Assembly: GCF_042651485.1 (NCBI RefSeq)
Contig: NZ_JBHSDH010000013.1
Coordinates: forward strand, 372,001-436,000
Reading direction: 5' to 3'
Length of the DNA stretch: 64,000 nucleotides
From: Sphingorhabdus_B arenilitoris
GTDB lineage: Bacteria; Pseudomonadota; Alphaproteobacteria; Sphingomonadales; Sphingomonadaceae
The translations under genes and the position numbers were made by a program. Numbering within the stretch: the first letter of the stretch is position 1; each line of letters opens with the position of its first letter. This document shows, in pieces, positions 7,899 to 14,954 of this stretch. The notes beneath the pieces were generated by a model. The model was not told the origin of the DNA and did no database searches. It worked only from the letters and a program-made list of their open reading frames with translations.

Positions 7899-8987
7899 AT
7901 GCTCGCGTATAAACCCGATTTAAATGACAGCAAATCGCCGTCCAGCAACCCGATCAGGGTGATGCTAGTCGACGATAGCGTAGTCGCGCGCTCTATATTC
8001 GGCCGCATATTGTCGGGCTGTGCGCAGATTAAAGTTGCTTGCCAAGCCGAAAATCCTGAGGTCGCGCTTGACCTTTTGTCCAGGCATCAGGTCGATATCA
8101 TCCTGCTCGACATTGAAATGCCCCGCCGTTCTGGATTGGATGCGCTGCCTGACCTGCTTCAGAAATCCAATGGTGCGCGGATATTGGTTGTGTCCTCTTT
8201 CGCTGAGGAAAATGGTCCTGGCGCAATTCAGGCCTTGTCATTGGGGGCGTGCGATACATTAGGCAAGCCTGGCCGGTCAGGATTTACCGGACGTTTTTCG
8301 CAAACGCTGCTTGAAAAAGTCATCTACCTTGGCAATTCGGAACGACCCAAAGAGTTTGAGGTTGCAGAAATCCCGGATGTTCCGCCGGTTCATAAAGTGA
8401 CACTCTCATCGCCCGAATGTATTGCGATCGGCGCATCAACCGGCGGCATTCCAGCAATTTACGATGTGATTGGAAATCTGCGTCCCGAAATTGACTGCCC
8501 GATTTTCATTACCCAGCATCTGCCTCATACATTCATGTCTTTTTTTGCCAAACAATTGGGAAGCCAGACCGACAGGAGCGTCTGTGTGGCAGAGCCTGGT
8601 ATGAAAGTCCTACCGAACCATATTTACATCGCGCCAGGGCAATCGCATCTGGTTTGCCGCCAGTCGGGACGCGATGTTGTGATGGAATATTTTGAGGACC
8701 AAGAAACAACACGTTATTGCCCATCGGTCGATATCATGTTTGCTTCACTCGCAAAAATTTACGGTGATCGGGCCATTGGCGTCGTCCTCAGCGGTATGGG
8801 TAGCGATGGCAGCATAGGTGCCGAATGCCTGTCCAAGGCTGGTAGTAAGATATTGGTTCAAGATGCCGCAACATCGGTGGTTTGGGGAATGCCCGGTAAT
8901 ATTTCGCGCCTCGGGCTGGCCTCTGCGGTTATGCCTGCGGCGGATATTGGAAAGTTGATATCGAAAACCGCCGGGAGGGCAAATTAA
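7899..8987 (+). CDS. cheB: Chemotaxis protein-glutamate methylesterase CheB
   Basis: CheB removes methyl groups from chemoreceptor glutamates (and deamidates glutamines) when phosphorylated, giving adaptation. Residues 20-140 form a receiver with Asp71 (IILLDIEMPRRSGLD) as phospho-site. The esterase domain covers about 170-355 with the catalytic Ser in AIGASTGGI, His in ITQHLPHTF and Asp in LSGMGSDGS. The length of 362 is typical. It begins 12 bases after cheY and its stop overlaps the cheR start by one base, as expected for the paired adaptation enzymes. Confidence 0.95.
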   Translation: MLAYKPDLNDSKSPSSNPIRVMLVDDSVVARSIFGRILSGCAQIKVACQAENPEVALDLLSRHQVDIILLDIEMPRRSGLDALPDLLQKSNGARILVVSSFAEENGPGAIQALSLGACDTLGKPGRSGFTGRFSQTLLEKVIYLGNSERPKEFEVAEIPDVPPVHKVTLSSPECIAIGASTGGIPAIYDVIGNLRPEIDCPIFITQHLPHTFMSFFAKQLGSQTDRSVCVAEPGMKVLPNHIYIAPGQSHLVCRQSGRDVVMEYFEDQETTRYCPSVDIMFASLAKIYGDRAIGVVLSGMGSDGSIGAECLSKAGSKILVQDAATSVVWGMPGNISRLGLASAVMPAADIGKLISKTAGRAN

Positions 8988-9844
8988 TGCAAACGGAAAT
9001 TGCGTATAAAAAGCTCTCCGATTTGCTGGAGGAGCGCACCGGACAGGTGCTTGTCGCTAACCGGCACTGGCGCGTTGAAATGGCGTTAAAGCCCATCATG
9101 CGAGAGAATTCCATTCCAGATGTGAATACTTTAGCAGCTATTTTAGACGGCGACACGAGCAGTAAATTGGCAAAACAATGTGTGGAGGCGATGATCAACA
9201 ACGAAACCTGCTTTTTTAGAGATCAAGCCAACTTTGCTTTGCTCACCGGACCCATTTTTGATTCGATGCGCGAACATCGCAGCCAAAGTAAACGTATTCG
9301 CATATGGTCGTCCGCATGCTCAACTGGTCAGGAGGCTTATTCAATCGCGATGAGCCTGTCGGAAAACCGGGACAAGTGGCGCGATTGGAATATACAGATT
9401 ATGGCAACCGATGTATCGGGAGCTGCGCTCGATCAAGCGCGGGCAGGGCGCTATTCGCAATTTGAAATACAGCGCGGATTGCCGGTGACGATGATGCTTA
9501 AATATTTCACCCAGGATGGCGAAGAGTGGGTCGCAAATCCCTCTTTAAGCAAAATGATCAATTTTGGTGAGCATAATATGCTGAAACCCGGCCACCATAT
9601 GGGGCAGTTTGACATCATCCTGTGCCGTAATATGCTCATGTATCTGTGCGATGACAAACGGAAAGCGGCGCTGGAGCTGCTGAATGGTTCGCTTGCGCCG
9701 GACGGGATATTGATGTTGGGCGCAGCAGAAACAGTCATTGGCCAGACCGAAAAATTCCGGTCCAGTAGCGAGTTTCGTGGTTTTTATGAAAAAAGTGACC
9801 GGCCAACTGCAGATGCCATGTTCACTCGGCGCGCAACAGCTTAA
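8987..9844 (+). CDS. cheR: Chemoreceptor glutamate methyltransferase CheR
   Basis: CheR transfers methyl groups from S-adenosylmethionine to chemoreceptor glutamates, opposing CheB. The 285 residues contain the N-terminal helical domain (about 1-75) with NNETCFFRDQANF, then the Rossmann SAM-binding domain: RIRIWSSACSTGQEAYSIAM (motif I), IQIMATDVSGAALDQARAG, and FDIILCRNMLMYL. Its start overlaps the cheB stop (TAATG). The cluster contains no methyl-accepting receptor gene, so the substrates must be encoded elsewhere. Confidence 0.95.
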   Translation: MQTEIAYKKLSDLLEERTGQVLVANRHWRVEMALKPIMRENSIPDVNTLAAILDGDTSSKLAKQCVEAMINNETCFFRDQANFALLTGPIFDSMREHRSQSKRIRIWSSACSTGQEAYSIAMSLSENRDKWRDWNIQIMATDVSGAALDQARAGRYSQFEIQRGLPVTMMLKYFTQDGEEWVANPSLSKMINFGEHNMLKPGHHMGQFDIILCRNMLMYLCDDKRKAALELLNGSLAPDGILMLGAAETVIGQTEKFRSSSEFRGFYEKSDRPTADAMFTRRATA

Positions 9845-9912
9845 GCGCTGAACCCAAACCATATTGATGAAAGCGGATTGGCAAGCGGGACAGCTTTGCC
9901 TAAAACAGGGTG

Positions 9913-10599
9913 ATGATATGGACACCCTCTCCGAATTTTGGCGAACGCACCTTACCGGTCAGCATTTTGGTTTTACACTATACCGGGATGCAGAGCGGCC
10001 CTGCTGCCATTGATTGGTTGGCCAACCCCGCATCCGGCGTGTCGGCCCATTATGTCGTCGATGAGGATGGGCAAGTCATCCACATGGTGCGGGAAGAGCA
10101 GCGGGCCCATCATGCGGGCAAATCGAATTGGCGCGGCATTACCGACGTCAACAGCGCCAGCATCGGTATTGAAATTGTAAACCCCGGACATGAATGGGGC
10201 TATCGCCCTTTTCCCTCGGAGCAGATGGAGGCGGTTGCAAGGCTGTCCTCTGAAATCCTGCAAACTTATTCGATCGAGCCGCGCAATGTGGTGGGGCATA
10301 GTGACATTGCACCGGCACGTAAGGAAGATCCCGGTGAGCTATTTGATTGGGAGCTGCTTGCAAAATTAGGCATAGCAGTACCGCGCCCGAAGAAGAGTTT
10401 GATCGATCCGGGTTGGAGTGACGCGTCATTTTTACTGGCACTTAGCCGTTATGGTTATGACATCACCGATGGCCGCGCCGCCGTTGTTGCATTTCAGCGC
10501 CGTTTTCGGCCCGAAGACATTGGCGGGATGATCGACGGCGAATGCCGCGCAATTTTATGGAAGCTTTTGTTGGAATATGAAGGCGGTCAGCCTATATAG
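9913..10599 (+). CDS. N-acetylmuramoyl-L-alanine amidase (Amidase_2, AmpD/AmiD-like)
   Basis: A zinc amidase that cleaves the lactyl-amide bond between MurNAc and the peptide stem. Amidase_2 motifs are clear: VLHYTGM (zinc His), GVSAHYVVDEDG, SASIGIEIVNPG (catalytic Glu), and VVGHSDIAPARKEDPGELF with the second His, Lys and Asp. The last 60 residues (ASFLLALSRYGYDITDG to FQRRFRP) form a peptidoglycan-binding module as in AmiD. No convincing signal peptide is seen, which leaves the location (cytosolic AmpD-like or exported) open. A GTG at 9910 is an alternative start one codon upstream. Confidence 0.9.
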   Translation: MIWTPSPNFGERTLPVSILVLHYTGMQSGPAAIDWLANPASGVSAHYVVDEDGQVIHMVREEQRAHHAGKSNWRGITDVNSASIGIEIVNPGHEWGYRPFPSEQMEAVARLSSEILQTYSIEPRNVVGHSDIAPARKEDPGELFDWELLAKLGIAVPRPKKSLIDPGWSDASFLLALSRYGYDITDGRAAVVAFQRRFRPEDIGGMIDGECRAILWKLLLEYEGGQPI

Positions 10600-10604
10600 G
10601 CTGT

Positions 10605-11007
10605 GCCAGAGGGTCGGGCGGCCGCTGCCATGGGGGTAACCGCATGGGGGAGGAAAGTCCGGGCTCCAGCGAGGAACGGTGCCGGGTAACGCCCGGCGAT
10701 GGTTTCTTTTGGGAAAGCATCAGGGATAGTGCCACAGAAATCATACCACCGCGTTTCGGCGCGGCCAGGGCGAAACGGTGCGGTAAGAGCGCACCGCAGG
10801 CATGGCAACATGACTGGCAAGGTAAACCCCACCGGGAGCAAAACCGAATAGGGACGGCGTATCCTTCACGGGATGGGCATCCTCCTGCCTAGTCGTCCGG
10901 GTTGGTTGCTAAACCGTCGCAGCAATGCGCCGGATAGAGGAATGGTCGCACATCCGTTTCTGCTTTTGCAGAATGGAGGACAGAACCCGGCTTATAGACC
11001 CTCTGGC
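10605..11007 (+). ncRNA. rnpB: RNase P RNA (class A), about 403 nt
   Basis: This is the catalytic RNA of RNase P, which trims tRNA 5' leaders. The ends pair: GCCAGAGGGTC at the 5' end and GACCCTCTGGC at the 3' end form helix P1. The universal core is present: GAGGAAAGTCCGGGCTCC near 10650, GGTAAACCCC near 10820, the P15-P17-type GGTTGGTTGCTAAAC and the 3' CR-V-like ACAGAACCCGGCTTATAG. Several GNRA loops and the length fit alphaproteobacterial class A. A T-rich stretch directly after 11007 (AAAATTTTTTGGG) may end the transcript. The gene lies five bases after the amidase stop. Confidence 0.96.
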
Positions 11008-11056
11008 AAAATTTTTTGGGCTTTGAATTATTTCACGGTCCTGTTTATGGGGCATT

Positions 11057-11587
11057 ATGGCTAGATCATCCGGTAACAATTGGGGTTTCCCCCGCGAGCG
11101 AGGCTATGGCAGCGCCCGTGACGCGCAACAGGTTCGGCTGTGTGACCGTCATGGTTGCAATGAAGCCGGTAATTGCCCTGCGCCTAAATCCCCCAACAAC
11201 CCCGAACGCTGGATGTTCTGCGAAAAACACGCTGGCGAATATAACCGAGGCTGGGATTATTTTGAGGGATTGAGCAAGGAAGAAGCCGCTGCCCGGGAAA
11301 AACAGGAACGCAGCGATTTTTCGGGGTATAAAGAGGCGGCACATTATGGCTGGGCCGGTTCGGGCGATGGAAGCCGCAGCGGGGATGAAATGCGCGCGCT
11401 CGAAATATTAGGGCTAGAGCCAGATTCGACATTTGAAGATGCGAAAAAGGCTTGGCGGAAAATTGCCAAGGAAACCCATCCGGATGTGAAGCCCGGTGAC
11501 GAAGAAGCCGCAAAGGAGTTTCAGGCAGGGCAGGCGGCTTATGAGGTGCTGCGCGTGGCCGAAGAATTGCGGATATGGAAAGGTTAG
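11057..11587 (+). CDS. J-domain protein with cysteine-containing N-terminus
   Basis: The last 65 or so residues are a DnaJ J-domain: ALEILGLEPDSTFEDAKKAWRKIAKETHPDVKPGD, with the essential HPD, then FQAGQAAYEVL. Such domains stimulate DnaK ATPase. The preceding 110 residues are not a known DnaJ region. They contain four Cys and several His (LCDRHGCNEAGNCPAP, then WMFCEKHAGEY), possibly a metal site. The layout of N-terminal unknown plus C-terminal J-domain recurs in alphaproteobacteria as a DnaJ-domain protein of unknown client. It starts 49 bases after rnpB and ends 110 bases before the convergent sufE; that gap holds nothing I can name. Confidence 0.82.
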   Translation: MARSSGNNWGFPRERGYGSARDAQQVRLCDRHGCNEAGNCPAPKSPNNPERWMFCEKHAGEYNRGWDYFEGLSKEEAAAREKQERSDFSGYKEAAHYGWAGSGDGSRSGDEMRALEILGLEPDSTFEDAKKAWRKIAKETHPDVKPGDEEAAKEFQAGQAAYEVLRVAEELRIWKG

Positions 11588-11697
11588 GCTTGGCACAATC
11601 GCGTTATCCAGAACCTGCGTCTGGATCATTATCGCTCTGACCTCTGACTCATATGCATCCTGTAACAAGTTCAGTATTGATAGGTTTGACCATAGGG

Positions 11698-12102
11698 TCA
11701 GGATAGCCGCTGTGCTGTTTCCTGGATCAACGCGATCATATTGGGTATGCCTTGCGTTCGGTTGGACGAAAGCTGGCTTTTCAAATCAAAGGGCCCCAGG
11801 GCGGCATCAATGTCAGTTGCCAATATCTCAGCTGCGCCCTTGCCTTGAACAGTTTGTAGGACGAGAGCGATGATGCCTTTGGTAATAGCCGCGTTGCTAT
11901 CGGCCAAAAATTCTAGTCTTCCGGCCTCCGTTTGTGTCGGATACACCCAAACCGATGCCGAACAGCCGCGCACCAAGGTCGCATCGGTTTTTAAAGCATC
12001 GGGCATGGGCGGCAATTTTTTGCCCAAATCAATCAGCAACCGATAACGGTCATCTGCATCGAGAAATTCATATTCTTCGTAAATATCAGCCAGAGCATTC
12101 AT
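11698..12102 (-). CDS. sufE: SufE-type cysteine desulfurase activator
   Basis: SufE accepts persulfide sulfur from SufS and hands it to the SufBCD scaffold for Fe-S cluster assembly. The acceptor Cys is in VRGCSASVWVYP, at the expected place about 50 residues from the start, and YRLLIDLGKKLPPMP is the family's N-terminal helix motif. The product is about 134 residues from the Met at 12102, which aligns with SufE N-termini; a GTG at 12123 would add seven residues. Other suf genes are absent. It begins just behind the last small psp-operon ORF (stop at 12127), so it may be transcribed from that operon. Confidence 0.88.
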   Translation of the reverse strand: MNALADIYEEYEFLDADDRYRLLIDLGKKLPPMPDALKTDATLVRGCSASVWVYPTQTEAGRLEFLADSNAAITKGIIALVLQTVQGKGAAEILATDIDAALGPFDLKSQLSSNRTQGIPNMIALIQETAQRLS

Positions 12103-12126
12103 GCTGCTCGCAATAGCTGTCACTGC

Positions 12127-12363
12127 TTAAAGATCAATCCCTGCTGCAATGGCTTCGAGCTTTTTCACTCTTTCCTTCAAATCTGCCACTTCAATCCGGG
12201 ATGTCGCCGACGGGATGGCTGCATCGGGCTGCTTATGGTCCAGCTCAGCATGTTTCAGCGCAATCCATTCGCGCCACCCCCGCAAGGACACATAAGAAAC
12301 CACAATGATGGCGGCGAGCGAGAAGCTGCCAATAACAAAATAGAAATTTGGATCCTGTGCCAT
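12127..12363 (-). CDS. Small membrane protein with C-terminal coiled coil (psp operon, copy 4)
   Basis: A 78-residue protein from the Met at 12363, which has a good ribosome site AAGGA nine bases upstream; the frame stays open further upstream but without support. One transmembrane segment (about residues 7-27, FVIGSFSLAAIIVVSYVSL) is followed by a basic stretch and a helix ending DLKERVKKLEAIAAG. That ending is the shortest form of the LEERVxVLERI motif shared by the neighbouring proteins. It is the last psp-type gene before sufE. No function is known. PspB-like interaction with PspA or PspC is only inferred from architecture and position. Confidence 0.75.
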   Translation of the reverse strand: MAQDPNFYFVIGSFSLAAIIVVSYVSLRGWREWIALKHAELDHKQPDAAIPSATSRIEVADLKERVKKLEAIAAGIDL

Positions 12364-12394
12364 GGATTTCATTCCTTTCGCTATATCTTTGCCG

Positions 12395-12667
12395 TTACCG
12401 GCTGCGTAATTCTTCGATTTGGCGGTTAATATCATTTGCGCTGCTATTGTCGGTCGCAATCCGCTCCAAAACCTTGACTCGTTCTTTCAGATCGCTGATT
12501 TCCTGTGCCATCCGGTCTTTGTCGGCGTCATAGGCCAGACGCTGGGTTTTGTTCCCCATATAATCTTCGTCTTCAATGATGCCATGCTTGGCCTGATACC
12601 GAGCCCGCAATATGCTGCCTATCGTTACAATTAAAACGATGCCGATCACCATTTCAAAGGGGTTCAT
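12395..12667 (-). CDS. Small membrane protein with C-terminal coiled coil (psp operon, copy 3)
   Basis: The protein has 90 residues: an N-terminal transmembrane helix (about 5-22, EMVIGIVLIVTIGSIL), then RARYQAKHGI, an acidic-polar linker, and a heptad helix ISDLKERVKVLERIATD followed by INRQIEELRSR. RxxYQAKHGI resembles RAKHGYALEDE of the neighbour at 13011, so the two are probably paralogues. Its ATG overlaps the end of the upstream gene by four bases and has AGGAA upstream. It looks like PspB (one TM plus coiled coil) but is too divergent to name. Confidence 0.78.
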   Translation of the reverse strand: MNPFEMVIGIVLIVTIGSILRARYQAKHGIIEDEDYMGNKTQRLAYDADKDRMAQEISDLKERVKVLERIATDNSSANDINRQIEELRSR

Positions 12668-12981
12668 TGGGTCATTTCCTTTTGCTTGTTAAATTCGGGA
12701 AGGGGTGTGCCGCTACCTTGTGGCTCACCGCGTAACTGTTCAATTTCTTGCGCCAAGCTATAGCCTTGGTCGGTGATAATGCGTTCTAGTACCGCCACGC
12801 GCTCCTCGAGCCGAGCGCTGTTCGACGCATATTGCGCAGCTTTTTCGACTACGTTTTGCGCGTCCAGCTCCATCTGCCGCTGTTTCATGGCGATCCATGG
12901 CTTGACAATCGCACCAGCAAATATGGCCAATAAGCCGCAGCTAATACCCAGTATCGGGATAAGAAGAGGGTTGATTTCCAT
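12664..12981 (-). CDS. Small membrane protein with C-terminal coiled coil (psp operon, copy 2)
   Basis: The protein has 105 residues: a hydrophobic segment at about 5-28 (LLIPILGISCGLLAIFAGAIV), then KPWIAMKQRQMELDAQN, a helix, and the shared tail ARLEERVAVLERIITDQGYSLAQEIEQLR. After this comes a short polar extension rich in Gly, Pro and Lys. The tail matches that of the neighbour at 13011 almost word for word (RLEERIAVLERIVTDKSGRLSQEIENLR). It lies 29 bases behind that gene and overlaps the next by four. The PWIAMKxRQMEL segment recalls membrane proteins annotated near psp genes in sphingomonads. Function unknown. Confidence 0.78.
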   Translation of the reverse strand: MEINPLLIPILGISCGLLAIFAGAIVKPWIAMKQRQMELDAQNVVEKAAQYASNSARLEERVAVLERIITDQGYSLAQEIEQLRGEPQGSGTPLPEFNKQKEMTQ

Positions 12982-13010
12982 TGGGTCGTATTCCTCCAGT
13001 GACGCGCCTA

Positions 13011-13301
13011 TCAGCGCAAGTTTTCGATTTCTTGCGACAAGCGTCCCGATTTATCGGTTACGATCCGTTCCAAAACGGCAATGCGCTCCTCCAACCTTCC
13101 AATTTTGTTGCTCATCCCTTCATTTTCGCTGGCGAGCAATTCGATTTGGCGCGCTGCATTTGCGTCTTTTTTCTCGGTCTTACCGCCCCATTCATCTTCC
13201 AGTGCATAGCCATGCTTGGCTCTGATCCAGTTATTGATAATCCATCCAGCGGTGCAGATTGCGATGATCGCAATGACAAATCCTGGGCCTCCCCAATTCA
13301 T
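13011..13301 (-). CDS. Small membrane protein with C-terminal coiled coil (psp operon, copy 1)
   Basis: A 96-residue protein starting at the Met at 13301 (MNWGGPGFVIAII), preceded by GGAAGG seven bases upstream; a Met at 13316 is less likely. One transmembrane segment (about 7-25) is followed by NWIRAKHGYALEDEWGGK, a charged helix, and the motif GRLEERIAVLERIVTDKSGRLSQEIENLR. The start codon overlaps the stop of the 53-residue gene upstream as ATGA, so translation is coupled. This is the clearest member of a repeated TM-plus-coiled-coil family in the operon, resembling PspB in plan. Confidence 0.8.
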   Translation of the reverse strand: MNWGGPGFVIAIIAICTAGWIINNWIRAKHGYALEDEWGGKTEKKDANAARQIELLASENEGMSNKIGRLEERIAVLERIVTDKSGRLSQEIENLR

Positions 13302-13459
13302 GGCAAATCCTTCCATTTAATGCGGCTTTGTACTTTTTTGACGCCCGGTTCGCGGCGATGATCCACGTTCCATTTTTTGGCCTCTGCTTCATATTTCTTC
13401 TTTTTGAAGTGGCTGAAAACAAACCAAGCAATCACGGCAAAGATTATAAGGGTCCACAT
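13298..13459 (-). CDS. 53-residue single-pass membrane protein (psp operon)
   Basis: A short gene of 54 codons including stop. It starts MWTLIIFAVIAWFVFSHF, a clear membrane helix at residues 2-18, then KKKKYEAEAKKWNVDHRRE and a basic tail. The positive residues after the helix predict a cytoplasmic C-terminus. A ribosome site AAAGGA lies seven bases upstream. It lies 17 bases after pspC, and its stop overlaps the next start (ATGA). Tight packing, good ribosome site and coupled stop make it a real gene. I do not recognise a family. PspD or PspG would be obvious parallels but no sequence motif supports either. Confidence 0.78.
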   Translation of the reverse strand: MWTLIIFAVIAWFVFSHFKKKKYEAEAKKWNVDHRREPGVKKVQSRIKWKDLP

Positions 13460-13476
13460 ATGTTGTTCCTTTGGAA

Positions 13477-13857
13477 TTATCGCAGGCTGTCGATCTCGTC
13501 GGCCAGTTGCTTGTTCGAACTCACATAATACATCTCAAGGTCGGCAAGCCGATTGTCGATAGCGCGAAATCGGGACTTGATGCCGCGTGTTGTCCGTGCT
13601 GGTGATTGGCGTACACCCTGCCAGAATTTTTTATCCTGTTCGTCGCTATACATATCGATGGGTTTTTTATCGGCCATCCATGCGGCCAAGAAATAGGCGA
13701 TGAATGTCCACGGAAAGCCGCCCATTAGTGTCAGCATGATGGCGCCCAACCGGACCCAGAGCACATCAACTCCGGTATAGTCAGCAATGCCCGCACATAC
13801 GCCTTTCCACTTGGCATTCATCTTATCGAGATAAAATCTTGTGTGTCTGCTCGACAT
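13477..13857 (-). CDS. pspC: Phage-shock protein C
   Basis: PspC is an inner-membrane partner of PspB that senses envelope stress and binds PspA. From the Met at 13857 (ribosome site AAAGGA, 126 residues) the PspC domain is plain: DKMNAKWKGVCAGIADYTGVDVLWVRLGAIMLTL, then a second hydrophobic segment GGFPWTFIAYFLAAWM. The C-terminal helix ends RLADLEMYYVSSNKQLADEIDSLR. It corresponds to the LERYVTS-type tail of enterobacterial PspC and resembles the tails of the small proteins downstream. The open frame reaches 14007, but the longer start would overlap pspB deeply and is rejected. Confidence 0.92.
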   Translation of the reverse strand: MSSRHTRFYLDKMNAKWKGVCAGIADYTGVDVLWVRLGAIMLTLMGGFPWTFIAYFLAAWMADKKPIDMYSDEQDKKFWQGVRQSPARTTRGIKSRFRAIDNRLADLEMYYVSSNKQLADEIDSLR

Positions 13858-13858
13858 T

Positions 13859-14149
13859 TTAGCGGTTCCTTTCCAAGCGGCTGATATTTTCTGCGGTGTA
13901 ATTTTCACCTTCATGATCGATCCGGCGGGGTTCCCAGTCGGCATTGTCGGCGGCAACAAGACGTTCAACGGTATCCAGCCTCTCTTCCAAGCGGCGCGCC
14001 AGATCATGCATTTCGCTCAGCATACGCTCATCATCATTGCTCAGCGTTGCGGCGGTTTTCCATTTTGTCACATGATGCAGGATCAGCCACGGCAGGCCGA
14101 TGAACAATGTCCCCATAACGATTGGGACTATGATCATATCTGAATCCAT
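13859..14149 (-). CDS. pspB: Phage-shock protein B
   Basis: PspB is a small inner-membrane protein that works with PspC to release PspF from PspA under stress. The 96 residues contain one N-terminal membrane helix (about 5-25, IIVPIVMGTLFIGLPWLILH), then HHVTKWKTAATLSNDDERML and the coiled coil DLARRLEERLDTVERLVAADNADW, matching PspB (LPxxLxLHYxTKWK and LExRIxxLExIL-type helix). It is longer than the 74-residue E. coli protein by a polar C-terminal tail. It lies three bases after pspA and one base before pspC. Confidence 0.9.
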   Translation of the reverse strand: MDSDMIIVPIVMGTLFIGLPWLILHHVTKWKTAATLSNDDERMLSEMHDLARRLEERLDTVERLVAADNADWEPRRIDHEGENYTAENISRLERNR

Positions 14150-14152
14150 TAT

Positions 14153-14836
14153 TTAGGCTCCCTTTTTCTGTGCTTGTTTCAGCGCCTTTTTCATCGCCTC
14201 CAATTCCTCATCAACCTCATCGGTGTCGGCTAATGCAGCAATTTCGTCGCCAAGGGTCAGCGGCCCCTCGCTGCCGATATTCATCGCTTCTGCGCGGCCC
14301 TCGGTCGCATCGACGCGGCGTTCCAATATGTCGAAACGGGACAACGCTTCTTTGACTTTGTCACCGTTGAACATGGTGCGCATCTTGACCTGATTTTCGG
14401 CGGTTTCAAGCCGGGTCATCAAGGCATTTTGACGGCTTCGCGCATCGACCAGCTTTTTCTGCAGCTTGTGGATATCCTGCTCTGAGGCTTTTAACGCGTC
14501 ATCCAACACTTGCACTTCCGCGCGCAGTTGATCGGCCATGTCGGTGGCCTTACGTTTTTCAACCAACGCGGCCTTCGCCAAATCTTCTCGGTCTTTCGAC
14601 AGCGCCAATTGCGCTTTTTCGGTCCAATCCTCCTGCAGAGCGTCCAGCTTTACAATATGCCGGCTCAATTCCTTCTTATCGGCAATGGTGCGTGCAGCAG
14701 AAGCGCGCACTTCTACGAGAGTCTCTTCCATCTCCATAATGATCATACGGATCATTTTTGCCGGGTCTTCGCTATTATCTAGCAAATCCGAAAAATTGGC
14801 GGCGAAGATATCGCGGGTTCTTGAAAATATTCCCAT
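14153..14836 (-). CDS. pspA: Phage-shock protein A
   Basis: PspA binds and inhibits the activator PspF in the resting cell and, on membrane damage, assembles ESCRT-III-like on the inner membrane to limit proton leakage. From the Met at 14836 (site GGAG seven bases upstream) the protein has 227 residues, the normal length. It opens MGIFSRTRDIFAANFSDLLD, the amphipathic membrane helix, followed by EDPAKMIRMIIMEMEETLVEVRASAARTIADKKEL and long coiled coils. The N-terminal extension up to 15052 in the same frame is non-coding leader; its codons overlap a different small ORF. Confidence 0.96.
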   Translation of the reverse strand: MGIFSRTRDIFAANFSDLLDNSEDPAKMIRMIIMEMEETLVEVRASAARTIADKKELSRHIVKLDALQEDWTEKAQLALSKDREDLAKAALVEKRKATDMADQLRAEVQVLDDALKASEQDIHKLQKKLVDARSRQNALMTRLETAENQVKMRTMFNGDKVKEALSRFDILERRVDATEGRAEAMNIGSEGPLTLGDEIAALADTDEVDEELEAMKKALKQAQKKGA

Positions 14837-14868
14837 ATAGAAACTCCGGTTATTGGTGCTTTTCGCGA

Positions 14869-14940
14869 CGTTATAAAAAGGGGTGATCGAAGCGGCGGGG
14901 GGGAGAGTAGGGGGCTGGGGAGCGCCTTGCCGCTTCGATC
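14869..14940 (-). terminator. Hairpin with T-run between the small secreted ORF and pspA (possible attenuator)
   Basis: A perfect 12-bp inverted repeat (14885-14896 with 14929-14940, GATCGAAGCGGC) encloses a 32-base loop that is very C-rich on the minus strand. On that strand the stem is followed by ACCCCTTTTTAT. It has the form of an intrinsic terminator within the operon leader, 33 bases before the pspA start, so it could reduce read-through into pspA or protect a processed 3' end. The long loop makes it weaker than a textbook terminator. Confidence 0.55.
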
Positions 14941-14954
14941 TGGGACCAATTTGG

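Noticed and set aside
10587..11064. Short ORFs (82-85 residues) on both strands over rnpB
   Set aside because: They lie over a structured RNA gene, and no ribosome site or protein motif supports them.
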